The notes: generated by a model from the sequence alone, not told the origin. DNA of 64,000 nucleotides from Clostridia bacterium (GCA_017409845.1 JAFQRY010000016.1:1-64000), one strand, 5' to 3'; shown: positions 18,484 through 27,646, numbered from the stretch's first letter. Made by a program: numbers and translations.

Positions 18484-19653
18484 TTAATTATTCCATTCCG
18501 ACCATGAACTGTCAACAAAGCGTGTGGGTCGGTACGGAAAAGCCCTGAAAAAGTCTGCGGCATCACCCACAATTTCAACACCGTTGATATACTCCGCGGT
18601 TTGTGCCGTATGTCCCTCACCTGCAAGCATGAGCTTTGCAGCGGCAGGGGCGGTAAGAGAAATATCATAATCCCCGTCAGCGCTGCGTGTTACGGTTGCT
18701 CTGCCGTTTTGGTATTCAACCTCAAAGATTCCGTTATTCTGCTCAAATTCGTCAATGCATTTCACACGGAAAGACCCGTGCTCTTCGGGATATGCATTGC
18801 ATTCAAGCAGCTTTTGCATGTTATAAATCCTGCCTGCCGAGACTCCGTTATCTTCATAGGCCACGCCGTCAATTCTGTCGGCAATACATGAAAAATTGCT
18901 GCCATGATACTGTTTTCTGACCATAAGAGTTTTCACTATTCCGTCATAGTTACGCAGGAAGCCGATCAAGCCGTAAACTGCTTCGGGTGTCAGGGCAAAA
19001 AGCTCCTCGGCAACAAGCACATCCGGTCTTTGGACGATGAAACGCACATAGCCGTCAGCCACGCCGTTTTTGTCACGTCTGAAATAGGTGTAGTCCGCTT
19101 TTTCGAGAGGAGTGTCGCAGAATTGCTTTTTATTCTCACGCAGAGGCATCAGATTTTCCTGCATGGCACATTTACGGTGAAGCTCGCTCAGCTCTTCAAA
19201 CTGTTCACCCGTATATAGGATCGCTTCTGTATTACGGGGAATATGCTTCAGGTTTTCAAAAGGAACCCTTATTGTAAACATATGATTAAGATTTGCATAG
19301 CCGAATTTTTCATAGTACGAAATCGAGAACGGATGAAGGAAGCCTGCAACAAGGTCATTTTCAAGGGCTGTTTCACCGATATACTTCATAATTTCACGGA
19401 TGCCGCCCATCCTGCGACACTCGGGACGGCTGCAGACACCGCTCACAACCAATGATTTGAGAATGCTTCCGCAGTAGTTCATCCTGAAACCAATCATTTC
19501 AACTCCTGCAATAAGCCTTCCCTCATCAAATGCTGCAAGAACGGGTGCATTAACCGTGTTGTCTTCTTCAGCATTGAATTTCCATATAAAAGATGCAGCG
19601 GAAACCTTCTGATAATCAACCGCTTCCTCAGATTTTATATATCTTATTTCCAT
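18484..19653 (-). CDS. Eis-like GNAT N-acetyltransferase
   Basis: A 389-residue three-part protein. The first GNAT domain has the acetyl-CoA loop region VCSRPECRRMGGIREIM at about 72-88. It is followed by a second GNAT-like domain (FRRDKNGVADGYVRF) and a C-terminal sterol-carrier-like domain ending at WSEWNN. This is the architecture of Eis (enhanced intracellular survival) acetyltransferases, which acetylate amines such as aminoglycosides or protein lysines. The substrate here is unknown. Confidence 0.8.
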   Translation of the reverse strand: MEIRYIKSEEAVDYQKVSAASFIWKFNAEEDNTVNAPVLAAFDEGRLIAGVEMIGFRMNYCGSILKSLVVSGVCSRPECRRMGGIREIMKYIGETALENDLVAGFLHPFSISYYEKFGYANLNHMFTIRVPFENLKHIPRNTEAILYTGEQFEELSELHRKCAMQENLMPLRENKKQFCDTPLEKADYTYFRRDKNGVADGYVRFIVQRPDVLVAEELFALTPEAVYGLIGFLRNYDGIVKTLMVRKQYHGSNFSCIADRIDGVAYEDNGVSAGRIYNMQKLLECNAYPEEHGSFRVKCIDEFEQNNGIFEVEYQNGRATVTRSADGDYDISLTAPAAAKLMLAGEGHTAQTAEYINGVEIVGDAADFFRAFPYRPTRFVDSSWSEWNN

Positions 19654-19708
19654 ATTGTTTCTCCGTATTTGCCGATGATTATCCGTGCTTCATCATTTTT
19701 TGTTGTCG

Positions 19709-20080
19709 TTATATTTCTGCAACCGTATCAATTTCAACAAGCACATTCTTCGGAAGCTCCTTTACGGCAACGCAGGAGCGTGCGGGCTTGCCCGTGAAGT
19801 ATTTTGCATACACCTCATTGAAAGCGGCAAAATCGCCCATATCCTTAAGGAAGCAAACTGTTTTCACAACCTTTTCAAGGCTGCTTCCCGATGCTTCAAG
19901 CACAGCCTTTATATTCTTACATACCTGCTCGGTCTGCTCCGTTACAGTCTGTACTTCAACCGCACCGCTTGCGGGATTTATGGGTATCTGACCGGAAGTA
20001 AAAACAAGACCTCCGGCTACAATTGCCTGTGAATATGGACCGATTGCATCGGGTGCATTTTTTGTGTAAATAATATTCAT
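19709..20080 (-). CDS. ridA: RidA family enamine/imine deaminase
   Basis: A 123-residue protein of the YjgF/YER057c/UK114 family, which hydrolyses reactive enamines such as 2-aminoacrylate. Typical features are AIGPYSQAIVAGGLVFTSGQ near the N-terminus and the conserved arginine in PARSCVAVKELPKNVLVEID at the end. Length and motifs are standard. AAAGGAG lies before the ATG. Confidence 0.93.
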   Translation of the reverse strand: MNIIYTKNAPDAIGPYSQAIVAGGLVFTSGQIPINPASGAVEVQTVTEQTEQVCKNIKAVLEASGSSLEKVVKTVCFLKDMGDFAAFNEVYAKYFTGKPARSCVAVKELPKNVLVEIDTVAEI

Positions 20081-20139
20081 AATAAATCTCCTTTTATCAA
20101 AGCCATAATACTTCTTGCGTTGCTTCGTTTTTTGATTTT

Positions 20140-21879
20140 TTAATTATCATTAACCGTCAGAAGAATGCCCATTGAAAGCTCTTCGCGGGTGCAGTCAAAC
20201 ATTTCTTCAAGCTTTTCTGCTTTTGAAAGTGCCGATTCACGGTCGGGTATATAGCTTCTGTCCGCATAACCCACATAAATATATGCAGGGATTTTTTCGG
20301 GATACTGATTGTAATACATACCCAACATGTCTGTATCAAGATTCATCAGGCATGTTGAATATGACGCAAAAGGTCTTTCTATATACAAGTGCATCCAGCC
20401 AAGACGCGATAATATCAGCACAGGTTCATTTTCGTTGGCAAGCGACCTGATAATATCCATATCGTTAAGCGAATTCGTGTAGCTTTCATAATATACTTCA
20501 TTCAGATAAAAATCAGAAAGCGGACCATGTTTGACAGATGTATACTCATCCTTATCAGGAACACGGTCATACAGAAGCGAGAAACAGTTGAAAACAAATT
20601 GCAGACAGATTACAGTACAAATTAAAGCTCTGCAGGCTGCAATTGATTTTTTATTATCTGTTTTTTCCTCTTTTTGACCGGATGTTATTTCTTTGAACAA
20701 ATCATGCACAAAGAATACTCCCGCCACATTTGCCCCGGCAAATGCGATGCTCATTGCGGTAAACAATGTGTTGGCAGCAAGATACTGAAAAATTGCACCG
20801 ACAACGCAAGGACACCAGATGCAGAAAAACACAGCTTTGTTTTTCTTCCGTGTAAGAATATAACAAACCGTAGAAAAAATCAAAAGCGGCAAGGTAAGGA
20901 AAAATCCGTTTTCTTTTTGTGCCGTAAAATCCAGAACAACACCCACCGTATACACAACCGAAACCGCAAAAGCAAGGGCAAGATATACCGTTCTGTGATT
21001 TGGCTTACGGCGGTTTTTATCAAACCATATCACTCCAAAAAGAACGGGAAGCATAAACGGCATTTTAAGGCTGATATCACTGAATACCCTTGCGGTCTGC
21101 ATTGCTTTATCAACAAAAGAGCCGTATTCCGTGGATGCAAAAAGATTTTTGATTCCCTCGGGAATCAGAGCAAAAGAACCACCTGCAACAAAGAAATATG
21201 CAATGCATATCACCGCCATAATACCAATGCCTGCCGTAAACAGACCAATCGGCTTTGCAGCGAAAAATCTGTTGTATGTAGCACTGCCACGGTATTTTTT
21301 TCTCATCGCAACGCAGGCAATAATATATAACGGATAAACAAAGCACCATAGCGGATTACACACGCAGCAGGCTCCGAAGCATATGCCTGCAGCAATATAA
21401 AGAACTTTTTTCTCTTTTTCGTGAATTGCAAAAAGGCAAAGCGAGAAAAACAAAAGAAACAGCACCACCATGGAAACATAGCTTATCGCAAGCATTCTGT
21501 AGGGTGTCTGCGTATAAAAAAGAACTGCCGCCGCAACCGCCCACAGCTTATAGCGTCGGAAGGCTTTATAAATCACGAATGCGGCAAGGGTATGAATTAT
21601 CAGATACACAATTCTCAGAAAAAGAATCATACCCTCGGTTGAGCCTTTTATATTCATCCATGCCATAACGGGCAGATACAGAAAAAGAGAAGAAAACTGC
21701 GTGAAATGCCATTCGTGCTGCATCATCACGTCGCCGTTCATAAAACGCAGAGGAACCGTGGGATATAACGCCTCATCATTATAGGGAAGAGGGGTCAGGA
21801 TTCCCGAAAGATGCAGAAGCAAAGCAGCGATAATTGCAGCGAGAAAAATGAAATCGCTCTTTTGCATTTTCTTAATCAT
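20140..21879 (-). CDS. GT-C-like polytopic membrane glycosyltransferase
   Basis: A 579-residue protein with about ten or eleven membrane helices in the first 420 residues and a soluble C-terminal part of about 150 residues. The first extracellular loop contains PYNDEALYP, an acidic motif placed like the catalytic Asp/Glu of GT-C enzymes (ArnT / PMT type) that use polyprenyl-phosphate sugars. The soluble tail has no recognised domain. Donor and acceptor are unknown. It has its own promoter. Confidence 0.6.
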   Translation of the reverse strand: MIKKMQKSDFIFLAAIIAALLLHLSGILTPLPYNDEALYPTVPLRFMNGDVMMQHEWHFTQFSSLFLYLPVMAWMNIKGSTEGMILFLRIVYLIIHTLAAFVIYKAFRRYKLWAVAAAVLFYTQTPYRMLAISYVSMVVLFLLFFSLCLFAIHEKEKKVLYIAAGICFGACCVCNPLWCFVYPLYIIACVAMRKKYRGSATYNRFFAAKPIGLFTAGIGIMAVICIAYFFVAGGSFALIPEGIKNLFASTEYGSFVDKAMQTARVFSDISLKMPFMLPVLFGVIWFDKNRRKPNHRTVYLALAFAVSVVYTVGVVLDFTAQKENGFFLTLPLLIFSTVCYILTRKKNKAVFFCIWCPCVVGAIFQYLAANTLFTAMSIAFAGANVAGVFFVHDLFKEITSGQKEEKTDNKKSIAACRALICTVICLQFVFNCFSLLYDRVPDKDEYTSVKHGPLSDFYLNEVYYESYTNSLNDMDIIRSLANENEPVLILSRLGWMHLYIERPFASYSTCLMNLDTDMLGMYYNQYPEKIPAYIYVGYADRSYIPDRESALSKAEKLEEMFDCTREELSMGILLTVNDN

Positions 21880-21917
21880 AAAATCTTTCCTTTTTATAAT
21901 ATATAACTACCGCTCCA

Positions 21918-21946
21918 ATACTATCACAAATCCCGATTCAAGTCAA
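21918..21946 (-). promoter_or_regulatory. Sigma-A promoter of the GT-C-like gene
   Basis: On the minus strand TTGACT (21946-21941), 17-bp spacer, TAGTAT (21923-21918). Confidence 0.65.
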
Positions 21947-21968
21947 CCGAAACGGCTTCTGCCGTTTT

Positions 21969-21997
21969 TTGACATTTTGTGATAAATATAGTATACT
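21969..21997 (+). promoter_or_regulatory. Sigma-A promoter of the sigma-factor operon
   Basis: TTGACA (21969-21974), 17-bp spacer, TATACT (21992-21997). The -10 hexamer is the first six bases of the left inverted repeat of the element at 21992-22191, so the transcript carries the whole element as leader. Confidence 0.6.
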
Positions 21998-22191
21998 TTT
22001 ATTAACAGTTGATTTTTTTGTCGTTTCGGCTCCCTCCTGAGGGAGCTGTCACGGAGTGACTGAGGGAGTTTTTGGATTTTGCGTTAAATTGTTGCTTTTC
22101 ATAAATATGCACCAATAAACCCCTCCGTCTTTTGCTTCGCAAAATCCACCTCCCCTGAAGGGGAGGCGATAACTATGTTAATAAAAGTATA
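21992..22191. repeat. 200-bp MITE-like element with 16-bp perfect terminal inverted repeats
   Basis: TATACTTTTATTAACA at 21992-22007 is repeated in exact inversion at 22176-22191. Inside are two palindromic modules in opposite orientation: a GGCTCCCTC...GACTGAGGGAG unit at 22028-22070 and a CTCCGTC...CCTCCCC unit at about 22119-22168. The same modules recur near 46174-46310, and the first also near 24442. There is no coding capacity and no clear target duplication. It fills the 331-base gap between the flanking genes. Confidence 0.65.
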
Positions 22192-22211
22192 ACCAAAAGG
22201 AGTAATCTGCC

Positions 22212-22760
22212 TTGATAAGCAAAGAGAGAGCAGCCGAAATTGCCGGGCTTTACTATGACAACATATATCAGCTCTGCCATTTCAGACTGCATGACGAAGA
22301 AACCGCCCACGATGTTACTCAGAATGTTTTTCTCTTTTTCCAGGAGCATTGTGACGAGCTTGACGACGTCAGAATCAAAAAATGGCTCTATGCAGTTACA
22401 AACATAAAAATCAAGGAGCAATTCAGAGAAATCGCCAAAAGAGAAAAGGAAATTCTTTTCGGAAGCTCCTCCGCTTTTTCTTCAAGTGCGGAGCTTGTTT
22501 ATGAAATGGAGCTCAACAGCCTTCTTTCCGATGAAGAAATAGAAAAGAAGAAAAAGAGCATCCTCGAATCGCTGACCGAAAAGGAGCTGGAGCTTTTCGA
22601 AGCGGTATACATAAAACACATGAAATATGCGGAATTAGCAAAAGCTCTTAACATTTCCGAAAACGCACTTAAGGCGAGAGTTTTCAGACTCGTCACTAAG
22701 ATAAAAGAAAAAGCTTACTTCGCTTTTATGGCTGTTTTACTTCTTTTAATGAAAATATAG
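22212..22760 (+). CDS. Sigma-70 family (ECF-like) RNA polymerase sigma factor
   Basis: A 182-residue protein with region 2 near the N-terminus (YYDNIYQLCHFRLHDEETAHD, FFQEH) and region 4 (ELFEAVYIKHMKYAELAKAL, ISENALKARVFRL). It ends in a hydrophobic tail (FAFMAVLLLLMKI) that could anchor it to the membrane, which is unusual for a sigma factor. It begins with TTG at 22212, 10 bases after AAAAGGAG. Its downstream neighbours look like a membrane anti-sigma protein and a secreted protein. Confidence 0.75.
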   Translation: MISKERAAEIAGLYYDNIYQLCHFRLHDEETAHDVTQNVFLFFQEHCDELDDVRIKKWLYAVTNIKIKEQFREIAKREKEILFGSSSAFSSSAELVYEMELNSLLSDEEIEKKKKSILESLTEKELELFEAVYIKHMKYAELAKALNISENALKARVFRLVTKIKEKAYFAFMAVLLLLMKI

Positions 22761-22895
22761 CGTCAAAAATCAACTTTTTTCGGATTTTTTTTAATTTTTT
22801 CAAAAAAATTTCGTAACCTTTTTCATTTTTTGTCATATATATATGAAGGGGGTAAATTGCGTTTTAAAAAAATCTGAAAATTACGGAGGTGAAAC

Positions 22896-23696
22896 ATGGG
22901 AAATATCAATGAAAATATTCACGGAAATCAGAGTCTCAGGGACAAGCTTTCAGCAATTATTCTGCTTGAAACAGCAAAACTCTATGAAGAGATTGATTGC
23001 GATCTTGTTGATGAATGCATTGATTTTCTCATGGAGCTTGAAGGAAGAAAACGACTCGGCAAAAAAGAAATCAGACGAAGAATCGGCAAAATACCGTTTA
23101 GGGAAAATATATTGAAGTTCAACGAGGCTGCAAGGAGAAAAGTCAAGGCAAAGCGGATTGCAATTGTTGCGGCAATTATGGCGATAATCATGGCAATTAT
23201 CGGCGTGATGTCAATTGCATCGGAGGATATTTTCGGAGATTTGCTGGCGAAATTCGGCAAGCAGTTTGTGGAGCAGCTTGACACGGAAGCGGTTAAATAC
23301 GGCGGTGTTGTTATGTATAACGCCGACGAAACCCGTGACTATGACACAATCGAAGAACTGCTTAAAACTGAAAAGATTGATATGCTCTATCCGTCATGGT
23401 TGCCCGAAGGGGTTGAAATTGAGTTTGCTTCACATACTGTTGAATTTGAACAAATAGTATGTACTATTTGTTGTAATGACACAAAATTTTTCATTACAAT
23501 GTATCCCCAAAAAGCACTTAATGATGAAATAAAAACAAATCTGTGCATAAAAATTAACGACCTTGAAATATATTATTTTTCAGAAAACGGTGTAACCCAA
23601 GGTAACTTTGTATATAAAAACAATCTGTATTCGGTAACTGCCGATTCACCTGATAATCTTTTTAAAATTATTGAAAATCTCAAGGAGATTAACTGA
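22896..23696 (+). CDS. Membrane protein with DUF4367-like extracytoplasmic domain (probable anti-sigma)
   Basis: A 266-residue protein. A charged cytoplasmic part (1-88) is followed by one membrane helix (about 89-108, IAIVAAIMAIIMAIIGVMS). The extracellular domain contains YPSWLPEGVEIEF and ends in a DUF4367-like strand pattern (FVYKNNLYSVTADSPDNLFKI). This topology is typical of anti-sigma factors encoded after ECF sigma genes. A zinc-type HxxxCxxC motif is absent. Ribosome site ACGGAGG. Confidence 0.65.
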   Translation: MGNINENIHGNQSLRDKLSAIILLETAKLYEEIDCDLVDECIDFLMELEGRKRLGKKEIRRRIGKIPFRENILKFNEAARRKVKAKRIAIVAAIMAIIMAIIGVMSIASEDIFGDLLAKFGKQFVEQLDTEAVKYGGVVMYNADETRDYDTIEELLKTEKIDMLYPSWLPEGVEIEFASHTVEFEQIVCTICCNDTKFFITMYPQKALNDEIKTNLCIKINDLEIYYFSENGVTQGNFVYKNNLYSVTADSPDNLFKIIENLKEIN

Positions 23697-23697
23697 T

Positions 23698-24078
23698 ATG
23701 AAAAAAATCATTGCTTTTATTATGGCTGTCGTTCTCGCTTTTTCGGCAATGTCAATCTCTGTTTATGCAGAGGATGCAAGCGAAATCAGCGTAACGGTCA
23801 ACGGAATCGAATTCATTTTTGAAGCCGGCACAAGCGAAGAATTCATTGATAAATTCATCGGGGATTATTTCAATCCCGAAGATAATACACAGACCTACGG
23901 CATCACCTGCACTCTTTTAGGACACGATATCGAAACTAGCAGGACGATTGTTATAACTCACAATGCAAGAACATCGGCACCTAGATGCTTAAAAAAATAT
24001 TACAATGTTGAAACCTGCTCAAGATGCGACTACACAAGCAAAACTCTGCTCGGTCAGGAATACATATACTGCTGCTGA
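23698..24078 (+). CDS. Small secreted cysteine-containing protein
   Basis: A 126-residue protein with a clear signal peptide (MKKIIAFIMAVVLAFSAMSI, cleavage likely near VYA-ED). The mature part has a short acidic N-terminal region and a C-terminal half with six cysteines, including CSRCDY and a CC end. AAGGAG precedes the ATG at 23698, one base after the previous stop, so it is co-translated with the DUF4367-like protein. It may be a signal or cargo controlled by the sigma factor, which is inference from position. Confidence 0.65.
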   Translation: MKKIIAFIMAVVLAFSAMSISVYAEDASEISVTVNGIEFIFEAGTSEEFIDKFIGDYFNPEDNTQTYGITCTLLGHDIETSRTIVITHNARTSAPRCLKKYYNVETCSRCDYTSKTLLGQEYIYCC

Positions 24079-24242
24079 TGCAGACAAAACATTATTGAAC
24101 AGTCGTTCTTATTTTTCAAAACACTTCCAAAAACAAATAAAAAAACGCAATACCGACTTCAGAAATGCCGATGTGCGGAAAGCACATCGGCATAATTTTT
24201 TGTTGAAATTTGCGGTGATTCATTTGTTTTTGCATTAAATCA

Positions 24243-24605
24243 TGTAGGGGCGATTCACGAATCGCCCGTTTCAGTGAAAAGATAAAAGTGAAAAGTGAAG
24301 AGTTTCGGATAGGCTCCGCCTATGACCGATTATTATCCGCCCGAAAACCTGCCAAACTGTAGGGGCGATTCACGAATCGCCCGAAAAACCGCAAGAATGA
24401 AAGAATGTTTTTCTCTTCTTCAGTACTACGGACAGCGATTCGGCTCCTTTGAAAAGGAGCTGTCGAGCATAGCGAGACTGAGGATTGATGAATGCGTAAG
24501 CATTCGGGCGGCGAAACGCCGCCCCTACGATGTTTCAATCGGTTTTTCGTTTTATCGGCGGCGGGATGTGGGCATCCCGCCCTACACACAAACATTTATT
24601 TTTTC
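24243..24605. repeat. Cluster of intergenic palindromic repeats
   Basis: The 643-base gap 24079-24721 holds two identical 26-base copies (24243-24268, 24358-24383) of a TGTAGGGGCGA...TCGCCCG palindrome. Variants with the same GTAGGG-type end occur at 24506-24528 and 24559-24585, in inverted orientation. A GGCTCC...GAGCTGTC unit ending in GCGAGACTGAGG lies at 24442-24486. Related units lie at 22028, 33310 and 46261. I see no gene here. Confidence 0.7.
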
Positions 24606-24662
24606 ATTATTCATTTTTCATTGAATAATCTTTCTGCCCTAAACCCCATTAAAATTAAACAC

Positions 24663-24691
24663 TTGAATATTATCCCCGAAAATAGTATAAT
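24663..24691 (+). promoter_or_regulatory. Sigma-A promoter of metF
   Basis: TTGAAT (24663-24668), 17-bp spacer, TATAAT (24686-24691), 30 bases before the start. No SAM riboswitch or T-box is visible. Confidence 0.65.
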
Positions 24692-24721
24692 CAATAAAAA
24701 ACATCAAAAAGAGATGATACA

Positions 24722-25600
24722 ATGAAAATCACCGATTTACTCAATAAAGAAACACTCTCGCTCTCGTTTGAGGTATTTCCGCCAAAAACAGAGGCGAGCT
24801 TTGACAGCGTCAAAACCGCTACCCGTGAAATTGCAAAGCTCCGCCCGCTTTTTATGAGCGTTACCTACGGTGCAGGCGGCGGCACAAGCAAATATACTCT
24901 TGACATCGCAAAAGATATCAAAGAAAACTTCGGCGTTCCGAGCCTTGCTCACCTCACCTGCGTTTCGTCAACAAAAGAAACCGTCGGTCAGAAAATCGAG
25001 GAAATCAAGGCGGCAGGAATAAAAAACATCATGGCTCTCAGAGGTGACATTCCGTCACATCTCGAGAACGCCGACAGAAGCGGCTGGGCATACCGCCACG
25101 CCGTTGACCTTGTGCGTGAGCTCAAAGAGGCGGATGAGGATTTCTGCATCGGCGGTGCATGCTATCCCGAGGTTCATCCCGAAAGCGAAAACCAAAAGGA
25201 TGATATAAAGCACCTGAAAGAAAAGGTTGATGCCGGCTGTGAATTCCTCACAACCCAGATGTTTTTTGACAACAACCTGCTTTTCAATTTCCTTTATAAA
25301 ATCCGTGAAGCGGGCATCACCGTTCCCGTTATTCCGGGTATCATGCCCATAACCAACGCAAATCAGATTGAAAGGGCAATTAAGCTTTCGGGCTCGTTCA
25401 TGCCGAGAAGATTCGTTAATCTCGTTGATAAATTCGGCTCCGACCCCGACGCAATGAAGCAGGCAGGCATTGCCTACGCAACCGACCAGATTATTGACCT
25501 TTACGCAAACGGCATCACAAACATTCATGTTTATTCGATGAATAAACCCGATGTTGCCGAAAAAATTCAGAGCAACCTTTCGGATATTCTCGGAAAATAA
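24722..25600 (+). CDS. metF: Methylenetetrahydrofolate reductase
   Basis: A 292-residue FAD-dependent TIM-barrel enzyme that reduces 5,10-methylene-THF to 5-methyl-THF for methionine synthesis or one-carbon metabolism. LSFEVFPPKTEAS near the N-terminus holds the catalytic glutamate. FMSVTYGAGG, LRGDIP and TTQMFFD follow in the expected order, and INNIHVYSMN-type sequence (GITNIHVYSMN) closes the barrel. Length is standard for the bacterial form. It is monocistronic. Confidence 0.95.
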   Translation: MKITDLLNKETLSLSFEVFPPKTEASFDSVKTATREIAKLRPLFMSVTYGAGGGTSKYTLDIAKDIKENFGVPSLAHLTCVSSTKETVGQKIEEIKAAGIKNIMALRGDIPSHLENADRSGWAYRHAVDLVRELKEADEDFCIGGACYPEVHPESENQKDDIKHLKEKVDAGCEFLTTQMFFDNNLLFNFLYKIREAGITVPVIPGIMPITNANQIERAIKLSGSFMPRRFVNLVDKFGSDPDAMKQAGIAYATDQIIDLYANGITNIHVYSMNKPDVAEKIQSNLSDILGK

Positions 25601-25605
25601 AATCA

Positions 25606-25645
25606 AAAGAGACTTGCAGGTTTTTTTAACCGTACAAGTCTCTTT
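25606..25645. terminator. Terminator after metF
   Basis: AAAGAGACTTG (25606-25616) pairs with CAAGTCTCTTT (25635-25645), followed by a T-rich run. It is placed to serve the convergent DUF378 gene as well. Confidence 0.8.
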
Positions 25646-25660
25646 ATTTTTTTGCGGATA

Positions 25661-25891
25661 TTACATATCGTCTGTGCCGCTTTCGACAAGGCTTTCGGTA
25701 TCTCTGAAAAGAAGCGATACGCACCATACACCTGCAAGGGCAACAAGTGTGTATACAATTCTGCTGAGAATTGCACCCTGACCGCCGAAAATCCATGCAA
25801 CGATATCAAACTGAAACAGACCTATGCTGCCCCAGTTGAGAGCACCGATAATTACGAGGGCCAATGAAATTTTATCAAGCATTCGTTTCAA
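25661..25891 (-). CDS. DUF378 family membrane protein
   Basis: A 76-residue protein with two membrane helices. The pattern LALVIIGALNWGSIGLFQFD followed by IVYTLVALAGVW is characteristic of DUF378 (YuzA-like) proteins. No function is known. Confidence 0.85.
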   Translation of the reverse strand: MKRMLDKISLALVIIGALNWGSIGLFQFDIVAWIFGGQGAILSRIVYTLVALAGVWCVSLLFRDTESLVESGTDDM

Positions 25892-25962
25892 CTCCTTAAT
25901 TGCTTTTCGGTTTTATTATGAGTTAAAACGCTTGCTTTATTCTTTGTTTTTATGGAAATATT

Positions 25963-26514
25963 TTAAAATTCAAAATCAACATCGCTGTTTTTGAAAAGCG
26001 GTGCATTTTTATCTTTTTCGGAAAGAATCGGGTCCGAAACACCCCATTCAACGCCGATTTCCTCATCATCAAAGCGGATGCTTCTGTCGTTTTCGGGTGA
26101 ATAGAACTCATCAACCTTATATGCGATTTCAACATCATCCGTCAGGGTAACAAAGCCGTGGAGACAGCCCTTGGGAATAAAGAGCATTTTTTTGTTTTCA
26201 GCACTGAGCTCGACTGCAATCCACTTTAAATATGTAGGCGAATTCTTTCTTATATCAACCGCAACATCGAGAATTGCACCCCTGATGCATGAAACAAGCT
26301 TTGCCTGTGCCATGGGATTTTTCTGGCAATGCAGACCTCTGAGGGTTCCTTTTTTTGCCGAAAAAGAACGGTTATCCTGAACAAAGTCGGCTTTTATGCC
26401 GACTTTTTCAAATTCTTTTTTTGAATATGTTTCGCAGAACCAGCCTCTGTTATCGCCGAAAACCTGAGGCTCCGCCTCAAAAACTCCGGCAATCGCGGTT
26501 TCATTCAGCTTCAT
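25963..26514 (-). CDS. rfbC: dTDP-4-dehydrorhamnose 3,5-epimerase
   Basis: A 183-residue cupin enzyme of dTDP-L-rhamnose synthesis. LRGLHCQ holds the catalytic His, and [13 protein letters not shown] is the family signature. The ATG at 26514 follows GGAGG and overlaps the end of rfbA by 14 bases; the open frame continues upstream inside rfbA but without support. rfbB and rfbD are not in the window. Confidence 0.93.
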   Translation of the reverse strand: MKLNETAIAGVFEAEPQVFGDNRGWFCETYSKKEFEKVGIKADFVQDNRSFSAKKGTLRGLHCQKNPMAQAKLVSCIRGAILDVAVDIRKNSPTYLKWIAVELSAENKKMLFIPKGCLHGFVTLTDDVEIAYKVDEFYSPENDRSIRFDDEEIGVEWGVSDPILSEKDKNAPLFKNSDVDFEF

Positions 26515-27439
26515 TTTTTTCCTCCGTGCCCCAGCAGGGTCTTTCGCCGGGTTTGTTTGTTGAATAAAGAATTTTTCCTTCGGCAACCGATCTGAGATGC
26601 TGACCGTAGGATGATTTTCCGTATTTTTCCGCTGAGCGGAGAAGTGCTTCACGGCTGATCCAGCGCATGTTATAGGCAATTTCTTCGGGAGCGGAAATCT
26701 TGATTCCCTGAAGCTTTTCAATTGATCTTATGAAATTGGATGCATCGGTAAGGCTTTCAACCGTTCCCGTATCAAGCCATGCAAAGCCTCTGCCCATGAG
26801 TCTGATATCAAGGTCGCCGTTTTGCAGATACATCTGATTGATGTCTGTTATTTCAAGCTCGCCTCTCTTTGAAGGCTTGAGCGATTTTGCATATTCAACA
26901 ACTCTGTTGTCATAAAAATAAAGTCCCGTTACGGCATAGTTTGACTTCGGAATCTCGGGCTTTTCCTCAATTGAAACGGGAACGCCGTTTTCGTCGAATT
27001 CAACAACGCCGAATGCCTGAGGATTATCAACATAATAGCCGAAAATGGTTGCCCTGCCCTTATTTTTTGCAGCCTGCCTGAGCATATGACCAAGACCGTT
27101 GCCGTAAAAAATATTATCGCCGAGAACCATTGCCACGTCATCGTCACCGATAAATTCTTCGCCGATGATAAATGCCTGTGCAAGACCGTCGGGGCTTTCC
27201 TGAACGGCATAGGAAAGATTCAGACCGAACTGCCTGCCGTTTCCGAGAAGCTCCTCAAATCTCGGTGTATCCGTGGGAGTTGAAATAATAAGAATTTCTC
27301 TTATTCCCGCAAGCATGAGGGTTGACAGGGGATAATATATCATAGGTTTGTCATAAACGGGCAGCAGCTGCTTACTGGTTACCATGGTCAGGGGATAGAG
27401 TCTTGTTCCCGAACCGCCCGCTAAAATGATACCTTTCAA
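26501..27439 (-). CDS. rfbA: Glucose-1-phosphate thymidylyltransferase
   Basis: A 312-residue nucleotidyltransferase that makes dTDP-glucose. [16 protein letters not shown] is the nucleotide-binding signature; LGDNIFYG and [10 protein letters not shown] are conserved. The start is probably TTG at 27439 (giving MKGIILAGG), 7 bases after CGGAG. A GTG three codons earlier overlaps that site. Operon with rfbC; precursor supply for cell-surface rhamnose. Confidence 0.93.
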   Translation of the reverse strand: MKGIILAGGSGTRLYPLTMVTSKQLLPVYDKPMIYYPLSTLMLAGIREILIISTPTDTPRFEELLGNGRQFGLNLSYAVQESPDGLAQAFIIGEEFIGDDDVAMVLGDNIFYGNGLGHMLRQAAKNKGRATIFGYYVDNPQAFGVVEFDENGVPVSIEEKPEIPKSNYAVTGLYFYDNRVVEYAKSLKPSKRGELEITDINQMYLQNGDLDIRLMGRGFAWLDTGTVESLTDASNFIRSIEKLQGIKISAPEEIAYNMRWISREALLRSAEKYGKSSYGQHLRSVAEGKILYSTNKPGERPCWGTEEKNEAE

Positions 27440-27500
27440 ACAAAACACTCCGTTTCAGAATTGAAGACGCAATGCCTCAATTTGCATTTAATTTAAAGAT

Positions 27501-27529
27501 ATAATATCACCTTTTGTAAAAAATGTCAA
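27501..27529 (-). promoter_or_regulatory. Sigma-A promoter of rfbAC
   Basis: On the minus strand TTGACA (27529-27524), 17-bp spacer, TATTAT (27506-27501). Confidence 0.7.
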
Positions 27530-27599
27530 CAAACATTATATTATCAAGATATTTGTTTATGAAAATTGTAATAAAGATAAAATATTTACGAAATAACGG

Positions 27600-27646
27600 T
27601 TTACTTTTAAAATTTAATATGATATAATTGTTTAGAACATTTGTTC
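27600..27646 (+). promoter_or_regulatory. uvrBA promoter with a LexA (SOS) box
   Basis: TTTACT (27600-27605), 17-bp spacer, TATAAT (27623-27628). Immediately downstream, covering the likely transcription start, is GAACATTTGTTC (27635-27646), which fits the Gram-positive LexA consensus GAAC-N4-GTTC. Repression by LexA and induction by DNA damage are expected. Confidence 0.8.

Noticed and set aside
22843..23115. 90-codon frame starting before the DUF4367-like gene
   Set aside because: It is an out-of-frame shadow; the DUF4367-like gene has the better ribosome site and composition.
24243..24605. CRISPR array
   Set aside because: The repeats are palindromic, irregularly spaced and variable, and no cas gene is near.
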